Made by a program: the position numbers and the translations under genes. Positions 58,130-64,000 of a DNA stretch of 64,000 nt are shown in pieces. This DNA is from Bacillota bacterium (GTDB lineage Bacteria; Bacillota; Clostridia; Christensenellales; Christensenellaceae). The stretch lies in NCBI GenBank assembly GCA_023408315.1, contig JAEYKI010000020.1:54183-118182 (forward strand), given 5' to 3'. The notes beneath the pieces are model-generated. The model did no database searches. It was not told the DNA's origin and worked only from the letters and a program-made list of their open reading frames with translations. Positions within the stretch are counted from its first letter, which is position 1; each line of letters opens with the position of its first letter.

Positions 58130-58972
58130 TTAGGACCCCTGTATTTTTGTGTGCAGCGTCAGCACCACAATCTCCGGCCTGTTGAACACGCGGAAGGGAA
58201 ATTCACTGTTGCCAAGGCCGCGGGATACAAGCAAAGCGGAGTGATTCAAATAATAAAACCCGCTGGTATATTTGGGACGCCAGCCTTGCTCGGGCGCGTA
58301 CAACCCGCCGATATAGGGCAGGCGAATTTGTCCGCCGTGCGCGTGGCCGGAGAATACAAGGTCTATATTTTGGGAGGCGTACAGCTCAAAGTGCTCCGGG
58401 CGGTGTGCCAGCAACATGGAAAAGCCTTCTTTTTCATTGCATACATTTTGCAAAAGGTCGTGGAATTCTTTTACCGGGTAGATTTTTGTTTTTTTCAAAA
58501 ATTCAATGTCGCGTACGCCAAATATGGTAAATACAGCTTCCCCGCTCTGTACCTGCGCGCTTTGGTTATTTAAAACATGTACGCCCGCTTTCAGTAGCTC
58601 TGGCAAGAGTTCGCCGTACAAATTGGATTTGCACTCATGATTTCCCGGCGCATAGTAAACGGGCGCAATTTTAACGGCGGCATGAATCAGTTCCATTGCG
58701 GCGGGGATATTGGGGCGGTGGCAGTCTATCAGGTCCCCGGTAATCACAATCAAATCGGGCTTCTCCCAGCGCACAATTTCCGCCAGTTTGCGCTGGCTTT
58801 TTCCGAACCTTTTATTGTGCAGGTCAGAAAAATGCACGATTTTAAACCCGTCCAGAGCGGGCGGTATTTTTTTATTAAAATGCTCATATTTTGTGGCCAT
58901 AATGCCGTTGTCCTGCCAATACAGGAATCCGGCCAGCAGCAGGGCCAAAACAATGCAAAAAGCTACAATCAT
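58130..58972 (-). CDS. Membrane-anchored calcineurin-like metallophosphoesterase
   Basis: A 280-residue protein of the YkuE/YaeI group. One N-terminal membrane helix (residues 2-18) is followed by the catalytic domain with all metal motifs: HFSDLHNKRFG, VITGDLIDC, APGNHE, LLAHRPE and FSGHAHGGQIRLP. Relatives include UDP-2,3-diacylglucosamine-type hydrolases and cell-wall-associated phosphodiesterases; the substrate here is unknown. It is a single gene divergent from the DUF2087 gene. Confidence 0.93.
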   Translation of the reverse strand: MIVAFCIVLALLLAGFLYWQDNGIMATKYEHFNKKIPPALDGFKIVHFSDLHNKRFGKSQRKLAEIVRWEKPDLIVITGDLIDCHRPNIPAAMELIHAAVKIAPVYYAPGNHECKSNLYGELLPELLKAGVHVLNNQSAQVQSGEAVFTIFGVRDIEFLKKTKIYPVKEFHDLLQNVCNEKEGFSMLLAHRPEHFELYASQNIDLVFSGHAHGGQIRLPYIGGLYAPEQGWRPKYTSGFYYLNHSALLVSRGLGNSEFPFRVFNRPEIVVLTLHTKIQGS

Positions 58973-59057
58973 TTTTTCAGCTTTGTCCTTTATTGTAATA
59001 TTTCATGCAAGAACCATACATAACATAATACCACAGATAGAATAAAATGAAAATTCC

Positions 59058-59105
59058 TTGACATCAACTGCAATGTGGCGTAATATATTTACTAAATTAG
59101 TAAAT
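59058..59105 (+). promoter_or_regulatory. Promoter with palindromic operator before the DUF2087 gene
   Basis: TTGACA (59058-59063) and TAATAT (59081-59086) have a 17-bp spacer. Immediately downstream lies the perfect 19-bp palindrome ATTTACTAA-A-TTAGTAAAT (59087-59105), covering the transcription start. Its core TTACT-N5-AGTAA is the form I recall for HxlR/DUF24-type redox regulators such as YodB. A repressor bound there would block transcription. No regulator gene is adjacent. Confidence 0.8.
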
Positions 59106-59131
59106 AAGTAATATAGTGAGGCGATATATAT

Positions 59132-59416
59132 ATGGAAATAGGCATACGTGTATTTTTGGATGCGCAGGGGCGGATCACACAAATCCCTGTATCACATAAA
59201 AAGAAGTTTGCCGTTTTGGCGCACCTGGCAAATCGGTTTGAACCGGGAAGGGAATACAGTGAAAAAGAGATAAACCAGATCATTCAAAGCTGGCATACCT
59301 TTAACGATTATTTTATTTTAAGGAGGCTGCTGGTGGATCAACGTTTTTTGGGCAGGCACGCAGATGGAAGCGCGTATTGGCTGCAAACGGCAACTGTGGA
59401 AGAAAGCAATGGATAG
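59132..59416 (+). CDS. DUF2087 protein
   Basis: A 94-residue protein I recognise as DUF2087: FLDAQGRITQIPVSHKKKFAVLAHLANRFEPGREYSEKEINQII, then SWHTFNDYFILRRLLVDQRFLGRHADGSAYW (key pieces FEPGREYSEKEIN, LRRLLVD, GRHADGSAYW). The predicted fold is a winged-helix-like domain, often found C-terminal to ArsR/MarR regulators; here it stands alone. The gene overlaps the GIY-YIG-like gene by 8 bp and is controlled by a palindromic operator. Function unknown. Confidence 0.9.
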   Translation: MEIGIRVFLDAQGRITQIPVSHKKKFAVLAHLANRFEPGREYSEKEINQIIQSWHTFNDYFILRRLLVDQRFLGRHADGSAYWLQTATVEESNG

Positions 59417-59771
59417 AAAAAAAGAATTAAAGCAGCAGTATAAATTAATGAAACCTGAGATGGGAGTGTTTATTATCCGTTTAAAAGATGAAAAAAAGTG
59501 TTATGTGCAGGCTACCCAGGATTTACGGGGCGTTATGAACGGCGCTCGGGCGCGCCTGAGCGGAGGCTTTCATCCCAACCAGGAACTGCGGAAGGACTGG
59601 AAAGATAAAGGTCCGGATGCGTTTATTATGGAAATACTGGAATATCTTGTGTACGATGAAGACGAATCGAAAACAGATTATGGCGACGATTTAGCCATTC
59701 TGCAAATGATATGGGAAGAAAAATTGATCAAAGAAGGGTATTTAATTTACAAGAAAAGAATAACCGAATAA
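59409..59771 (+). CDS. GIY-YIG-family protein with altered core motif
   Basis: A 120-residue protein of the small GIY-YIG nuclease group that usually partners DUF2087. It starts MDRKKELKQQYKLMKPEMGVF. The GIY part is G19-V-F and the YIG part is Y32-V-Q34 in KCYVQATQDL, so the second conserved Gly is Gln. The downstream GARARLSGGFHPNQELRKDW and FIMEILEYL segments match the family. With both motif halves altered, nuclease activity is doubtful. The start at 59409 overlaps the DUF2087 gene's end. A longer in-frame reading has no ribosome site. Confidence 0.85.
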   Translation: MDRKKELKQQYKLMKPEMGVFIIRLKDEKKCYVQATQDLRGVMNGARARLSGGFHPNQELRKDWKDKGPDAFIMEILEYLVYDEDESKTDYGDDLAILQMIWEEKLIKEGYLIYKKRITE

Positions 59772-59938
59772 ACGCAATATGTAAGTATGGGGCCGGCTTT
59801 AAAAAAGCTTCCCGTTATTGTGAAGCAAGCGGGGTTTGCTGTGATTCTGCATGTTAATGATGTATAATGGAAGTTCATCCTTGATAAAAATATTTCGCGT
59901 AATACCTTACTCATAATCAAACAATAAGGAGAATCGCC

Positions 59939-60937
59939 ATGAATTCGTTGGAAAGAGTACTTGCAAGAATAGACGGAAGAGAAACGGACAGGATTCCCAA
60001 TCTGAATATTTTGATGCAGTTTGCCGCGCGTGAGATAGGGGTGGAGTATTCTAAATATTGCCGGGATTACAAACTGCTGGCGCAGGCGAATATTGTTTGT
60101 GCCCGCAAATACGGGATAGACGTTGTTACAACCATGTCCGACCCCATGCGGGAAGCGCATGATCTTGGGGCGGATGTGGTTTTTCCGGCCGACGATGTAC
60201 CCTATGCAAAAGTGGATTTTTTGCAGGACATCTCTGATTTAAAAAAGCTTAAGCCCGTTAAGCCTGAAGACGGCAGGCGCATGAGCCAGTCGGTGCTGGC
60301 GGTTGAATATTATCAAAAAGAAGTGGGAGGCGAACTTGCGGTTATTGGCTGGGTGGAGGGCATGTTTGCGGAAGCCGCGGATCTGCGGGGTGTTAATAAC
60401 TTTTTGATGGATTTGTTTGATGAAGAGAATTTTGTGGAGGACCTGTGCGAAACGCTGCTTCAAAACGCCATTGGTTTTGCCAGGGCCCAGGTGCAGGCTG
60501 GGGCAAATATTATTGGAGTGGGAGACGCGATTTCTTCTGTGGCAGGGCCAAACGCGTACCGCAGATTTGCCGGAAAATATCAGCGCAAACTTTTAACCGC
60601 AATCAAAGATATGGGCGCAAAAACAAAGCTGCATATCTGCGGCAATACGCAGCCTTTTTTGGACCAGTTGCCAAAGGATGTGATTGACATACTGGACGTG
60701 GACTGGATGGTTCCCCTGGAATCTGCCGCTGAAGTTTTGGGCCGCTGCTGTTTATCCGGCAATTATGATCCGGTGGCCGTGGTATTGCAGGGTAACCCGG
60801 AGACCGTTGAGCAAGCGGTGCGCGGGTGCGCGCAAATTGCCGGGAAGGGGCATATGAGTTCGGCGGGATGCGAGATTCCAAAGCATACGGATCCCGAAAA
60901 CCTGATGACGATCAAAAGGGTTTTGAATGCTATGTAA
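59939..60937 (+). CDS. Uroporphyrinogen-decarboxylase-family protein, methyltransferase-like
   Basis: A 332-residue TIM-barrel protein of the URO-D superfamily, in the branch of methylcobamide:coenzyme M and corrinoid methyltransferases (MtaA/MtbA/CmuA-like) rather than heme synthesis. Support comes from RIPNLNILMQFAA, VIGWVEGMFAEAADLRG, the H-x-C-G-N motif LHICGNTQPFLDQL, which in that branch supplies zinc ligands, and ILDVDWMVPLESAAEVLG. The stand-alone gene lacks a neighbouring corrinoid protein. AAGGAG precedes the ATG and TATAAT lies near 59865. The methyl donor is unknown. Confidence 0.88.
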   Translation: MNSLERVLARIDGRETDRIPNLNILMQFAAREIGVEYSKYCRDYKLLAQANIVCARKYGIDVVTTMSDPMREAHDLGADVVFPADDVPYAKVDFLQDISDLKKLKPVKPEDGRRMSQSVLAVEYYQKEVGGELAVIGWVEGMFAEAADLRGVNNFLMDLFDEENFVEDLCETLLQNAIGFARAQVQAGANIIGVGDAISSVAGPNAYRRFAGKYQRKLLTAIKDMGAKTKLHICGNTQPFLDQLPKDVIDILDVDWMVPLESAAEVLGRCCLSGNYDPVAVVLQGNPETVEQAVRGCAQIAGKGHMSSAGCEIPKHTDPENLMTIKRVLNAM

Positions 60938-61106
60938 CAGCGGCGTGTGGCCTCTGAAAGAAGCAAAAAACCTTGTTTATGCCCACCTCAGGATATATAT
61001 GTTTGATAATGAGCGTATCCTAAATTATTTTAAAAAAATTAACAAAATAAAATTGCTTATATTGTATAATAAATTTTATAAGAGTTTTATAAAAGGCGGC
61101 TGCTTC

Positions 61107-61790
61107 ATGTATTTATTGCAAAGGGACAAGCAAATTAACCTGCTTCTTGGTGTGCTGGCTGTATTATATGCGGCGCTCCTTATTTTCGCTTTTGAGTCGG
61201 CCAACACGATTTTATGCGCAATATTGGGGTATTCAGCTGAATGCGTCTGCTTTCTGGCGGCGCTTGTTGCTTACAAGCACACGTTCAGGCGCAACGACGC
61301 ACGGATACTCATGCTGGCGCTTACGTTTACGCTTGCCGCCGACGCGCTGTTTTTATTTGCAAACTCGTTTGCACTGGGGATTGCGGTATTAACTTTTGCA
61401 CACCTTTGTTATATTCGCCGGTACAGAGTAAAGTTGTTTAAACCGTTTTTGACCACTGTGCTTTCTTTTCTGCTTTTCTGCTTTATTGCATATATTTGCA
61501 GACTGGATTTTCCTCTTATTCCTATACTGGGTGTTGTTTACACAATACTGATATTTACAGTAACCATTACGGGTTTCCTATCTAGCCTGCCGGGAGCGAA
61601 TAAAAAGCTTGTAATAGCTGGAATGATACTGTTTCTGCTATGCGATTTAAATGTGGCGGCCACGTTTTTATCGCCGGATGCGCATTTTCTTGGTTTGGCT
61701 ACCGCTGCGCTCATATCGCTGTTCTATATTCCGTCACAAATATGTCTGGCTTTAAGCTCGGTTGACAAATTGCAGAAAGCGTCGGGGTGA
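61107..61790 (+). CDS. YhhN-family membrane protein (lysoplasmalogenase-like)
   Basis: A 227-residue hydrophobic protein with seven or eight helices. ILMLALTFTLAADALFLFANSFALGIAVLTFAHLCYI is the YhhN/TMEM86 pattern (Asp in a helix, then FxLGxxxFxxAHLxYI; key piece LTFAHLCYI), and a second Asp is in ILFLLCDLNVAA. Mammalian members split lysoplasmalogens, and Clostridia make plasmalogens, so such an activity is plausible. The start is chosen at 61107 because the frame before it is AT-rich and unlike protein; TATAAT lies about 40 bp upstream and AAGGCGG is a modest ribosome site. Confidence 0.85.
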   Translation: MYLLQRDKQINLLLGVLAVLYAALLIFAFESANTILCAILGYSAECVCFLAALVAYKHTFRRNDARILMLALTFTLAADALFLFANSFALGIAVLTFAHLCYIRRYRVKLFKPFLTTVLSFLLFCFIAYICRLDFPLIPILGVVYTILIFTVTITGFLSSLPGANKKLVIAGMILFLLCDLNVAATFLSPDAHFLGLATAALISLFYIPSQICLALSSVDKLQKASG

Positions 61791-62415
61791 GCAATCAATT
61801 TGAACCTTACAAATTCAGATCTGAAAAATGGGGAATAAAGCTGTTTCTTTGGTATTATTGGATTGAAAAGATATACTGATGATTGCAATTCTGCAAAAAC
61901 CGATTGGGTTATTCTTGCATTAGAATTCTATCACGGATTAGGCGATATTATTTTTTGTCTTCCGAAAGTATAAAAATAAAATGTAAGCATAAGGAATGAA
62001 ATTTGTTGGATAATGAAAATAATGAGATATTGGACAAAGATAATTTAAAAAAGACAAAAGCCAGACAATCCATTCTTTTTCTATTAAAAGCGACCTGATG
62101 AATTCCAAGTATTATTTTGACGTTCAAAGCCACAGGATTGAAATTTAGGGATTGCCGGGATTGCAGAGTTAATCATCAGAAGAACAGCAGGAAGTCCAAA
62201 ATTTGAATCTCCGAAGGTTAACCGCGTGAGATGCATGAGAGCAGTGTAGACCCCTTGACTGCCAGTCAAAATACAGGGGATATCTATCCATTGATCGTCT
62301 TGCAATAATTTATCCTCCATTTGTTTAATAATAATCTTAACCCAGGTAAATGAATATTCTTTATAGGATACTTATGGCCAATATATGCTTTTATAATGGG
62401 TAAATCGACTCATAA
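61791..62415. other. AT-rich stretch without an intact gene
   Basis: Codon use and base composition change sharply after 61790. Open frames on the minus strand at 61948-62133 and 62084-62320 have no family resemblance and no convincing ribosome site. A possible Fur-family N-terminal fragment lies at 62006-62098. The region appears to be decayed sequence continuous with the right end of the window. Confidence 0.6.
62006..62098 (+). pseudogene. Possible N-terminal fragment of a Fur-family regulator
   Basis: A TTG start with AAGGA 12 bases upstream opens LDNENNEILDKDNLKKTKAR-QSILFLLKAT and then two stops. The part LKKTKARQSILFLLK resembles the first helix of Fur/PerR proteins (LKxTKxRxxILxxL). 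No continuation is seen. The match is short and could be chance. Confidence 0.3.
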
Positions 62416-62460
62416 CAAAAAGCACCCCTTGCCGTGGATTAATAGTTTACAGCATGGGGT
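62416..62460 (-). terminator. Terminator-like hairpin, minus strand
   Basis: On the minus strand ACCCCATGC (62460-62452) pairs with GCAAGGGGT (62432-62424), one mismatch, across a 19-base loop, then GCTTTTTG. There is no intact gene before it within 160 bp. Confidence 0.5.
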
Positions 62461-62626
62461 ATACATAAAAACGTTCAGTTTGAATATTGCATTTGGATCC
62501 AGTAGACACTGCCTTAACATGCCCGCGTCATATTCAAAGCCAAGAGTGCTCACTCCTTTTAAATCATTCTTTTAAATACTTTATGCACCGTCAAGAGGGT
62601 TAACCCTTAAATGTTTGTTTTTCGGC

Positions 62627-62648
62627 AAAAAAGACGCCGGAGCGTCTT
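62627..62648 (-). terminator. Intrinsic terminator after the lipoprotein gene
   Basis: AAGACGC pairs with GCGTCTT around TCCG, then six U on the minus strand (A run at 62627-62632). It ends the 62677-63057 gene. Confidence 0.88.
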
Positions 62649-62676
62649 TTATTGGTTTTCTATTTTATTTTTTGTT

Positions 62677-63057
62677 TTATTTGCTGCTTAATTGCGTGTT
62701 CATTGAATCTATCGCTGTTACTAACACATTTACTTCATCGGTAGTCTTGGCTTCTTTAACCTGATCGCCCATTTGGGTAATGACTGTTCCAAGCTTTTCA
62801 AAAGTTGCTTTCCATTCTGCAGTGACAGAGGTGTCTGCCGCAGCTGTTGTCTTTATATCTTCGTAAAGGGCAACCAAGGCTTGATATTTTGTGTCCAGGT
62901 CAGCCAATTGCTGTTCAGTAGCCGGTGTGCCGGATGCTGCTGTTGTTGCCGCTGACGATGCCGAAGCTGCGGGAGCCGCAGAGCCACATGCAGTTACTGT
63001 TAAAGCAACGGCCAGGCAGAGCGCAACTGCAAGAATTAAGGTAATTGTCTTTTTCAT
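62677..63057 (-). CDS. Small secreted lipoprotein, unknown
   Basis: A 126-residue lipoprotein. The signal peptide MKKTITLILAVALCLAVAL ends in the lipobox VTAC24, followed by an Ala/Ser/Thr linker (residues 25-48) and a mostly helical domain of about 75 residues (LADLDTKYQALVALYEDIK and onward), which may form a coiled coil. The start at 63057 follows GGAGGG; a longer reading from 63090 lacks this. The linker style matches the BtuF lipoprotein at 51.6 kb, so it is probably native to this genome. It is flanked by decayed sequence. Function unknown. Confidence 0.85.
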   Translation of the reverse strand: MKKTITLILAVALCLAVALTVTACGSAAPAASASSAATTAASGTPATEQQLADLDTKYQALVALYEDIKTTAAADTSVTAEWKATFEKLGTVITQMGDQVKEAKTTDEVNVLVTAIDSMNTQLSSK

Positions 63058-63297
63058 ATGAATCCCTCCGATAAAAAATTTATATTTCAAAATGAATTAA
63101 TTGTTTTAATTTTTTTGAAATATTACTTTTGGCATTATAAATTAAAAACAGATTCAAAATACATCCTTGGCGCGAAATGTCATTTTTACGTCACCAAATG
63201 TATTTTACGTTGAATTGTAACACGTTTGCCGTATTATAAATTTTCAGAAGCACTAAACTTGTCTTGGCAAAAACAGATTTTAGAAGGAAATTTATGA

Positions 63298-63486
63298 AGA
63301 ACCGGGAGGATAGCTGTAAATTTAAAAATGAAAAGTTGCAGGCGCGATCCGTTTGTAGATAATATGCCCGTAGCCGAGGGTCACGGTATCGGAACAAAAA
63401 GCTTGGCGTCAACCGTGTAAAAATGTGGCGGCATTTTCTCTTTTTCCGCAGAAAACAAAATCTTTAAAATGAATGCAATTTTGTGA
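63298..63486 (+). pseudogene. Remnant of a GHKL-type histidine kinase C-terminus
   Basis: In one plus-strand frame the sequence reads RTGRIAVNLKMKS, then DPFVDNMPVAEGHGIGTKSL and ASTV, a stop at 63418-63420, then KCGGIFSFSAENKIFKMNAIL and a stop. EGHGIGTKS is the G2-box of GHKL ATPase domains, and an EKYGGxxSF segment normally follows at exactly the point where TAA stands in place of Glu. There is no start and no upstream kinase core, and the part before DPFVDN seems shortened. It is a truncated, decayed sensor-kinase gene of the AgrC/citrate-sensor group. Confidence 0.8.
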
Positions 63487-63818
63487 TGATATGCTGCCCG
63501 TGGCAACCCAATCGGCTGTCCAGTATAAACCAGGCTGTGTGAAAACAAAATGAGCAAATTTTAATTCCCCACTTTGCCTACAAAAAGCTAATAATTTAGA
63601 GATTAATGCCTTAATTATATTTGTATCCAGCATTTAATTCACTACTTTTTTGTTTTTTTGAAATATTTTTTGCGTTTTCACACAACCTCAAACATAATCC
63701 TGCTAATAAAAGTCAAGCAAAATTTCCAAAACAAATAGCATTATTAAGAGCTAAAAACAAGTATAGCAAAGCTAGGCATCTGTTTCAATAGATGTCCTGT
63801 AAAATAATAGCAATCGCC
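63487..63818. other. AT-rich stretch with no supported gene
   Basis: No frame with a ribosome site or family resemblance is visible. T-rich runs lie around 63642-63665. It separates the kinase remnant from the IS110 transposase and may contain the end of that element; IS110 elements usually lack inverted terminal repeats, so the border cannot be placed. Confidence 0.5.
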
Positions 63819-64000
63819 TTACCGATACAACTCTTTTACTCTGGCATAATAAATCCGCAGGAATTTGTTAAGAGCAGCAATTTTCGCCACACGCGGAGGT
63901 TTCCCTTCAGCTTCTTTTTTCAGCAGGAAATCATATACAGCCGTATCTGTTGTTGGTTTGACGCACTTGAGAAAACGTATGATTTCATATCCGGTTTTAC
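63819..64000 (-). mobile_element. 3' end of an IS110-family transposase gene, cut by the window
   Basis: The minus strand is open from the right edge to a TAA at 63819-63821 and encodes 59 residues: KTGYEIIRFLKCVKPTTD, then AVYDFLLKKEAEGKPPRVAK, then IAALNKFLRIYYARVKELYR. The VYDFL-KK-x-x-EGKPxxVAxxAxxNKFLRIYYxRVKE pattern is the C-terminus of Clostridial IS110/IS116/IS902 transposases, which are DEDD recombinases. Catalytic residues lie outside the window, so activity cannot be judged. Confidence 0.85.

Noticed and set aside
63409..63633. 74-codon minus-strand frame in the right-end region
   Set aside because: It is antisense to the GHKL remnant, whose motif order is much more convincing.
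1..64000. CRISPR array, tRNA or rRNA genes, prophage
   Set aside because: No regularly spaced direct repeats, no cloverleaf with conserved TTCGA arm, no rRNA blocks and no phage structural genes were seen on reading both strands.

Overview
The window looks like a chromosomal segment of an anaerobic, low-to-mid GC Firmicute of the class Clostridia. Reasons: strong AGGAGG-type ribosome sites, frequent TTG starts, sigma-A promoters of the form TGGTATAAT, the WhiA/RapZ/HPr-kinase/Crh-like set, an archaeal-type ProRS, DUF5685, DUF3786 and DUF2935 proteins, and TPP and cobalamin riboswitches. A Christensenellales-like genome would fit, but that is only a guess. I saw no rRNA, tRNA, prophage or CRISPR array.

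Layout. 0-3.5 kb: end of a glycolytic operon (pgk, tpiA, gpmI). 3.6-6.6 kb: a small P-loop protein, thrC and trpS. 6.6-13.6 kb: a DUF5685 protein with two Asp-rich motifs, a J-domain protein, then a cell-wall module (membrane protein, FHA protein, FtsW/RodA, class B PBP) and uvrC. 13.7-20 kb, minus strand: murB, PHP, rapZ, whiA, Crh-like; and HAD, hprK, and a secreted protein whose ribosome site lies in a hairpin. 20-28.4 kb, plus strand: dnaE, a 64-residue protein, pfkA, then an araM/araL/xylB-like group. 28.4-36.3 kb: a broken XRE regulator, a TPP-riboswitch-controlled thiT, yfbR, DUF3786, a MerR regulator with a typical 19-bp-spacer promoter, an amidohydrolase, an M14-family protein that has lost catalytic residues, and a D,D-carboxypeptidase. 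36.3-40 kb: rsfS, yqeK, nadD and two poorly known proteins. 40-48 kb, minus strand: arginine operon argC-argB-argD-carB-argF-GNAT behind an ARG-box promoter, with no argJ or carA. 48-54.3 kb: a MacAB-like exporter and a cobalamin-riboswitch-controlled BtuFCD-type importer. 54.4-61.8 kb: proS, an array of small hairpins, an M15-like protein, an SDR reductase, a phosphoesterase, a DUF2087/GIY-YIG pair under a palindromic operator, a URO-D-family protein and a YhhN protein. 61.8-64 kb: an AT-rich decayed zone with a GHKL histidine-kinase remnant, a possible Fur fragment, one lipoprotein and the 3' end of an IS110-family transposase.

How it fits together. HPr kinase and a Ser46-only HPr paralogue lie near glycolytic genes (pgk/tpiA/gpmI, pfkA), which fits Gram-positive carbon-catabolite control. 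Most of the window is ordinary housekeeping sequence. The least explained items are the DUF5685/J-protein pair, the inactive-looking M14 protein, the hairpin-occluded start at 18.2 kb, the six-hairpin intergenic array at 56 kb, and the operator-controlled DUF2087/GIY-YIG pair.
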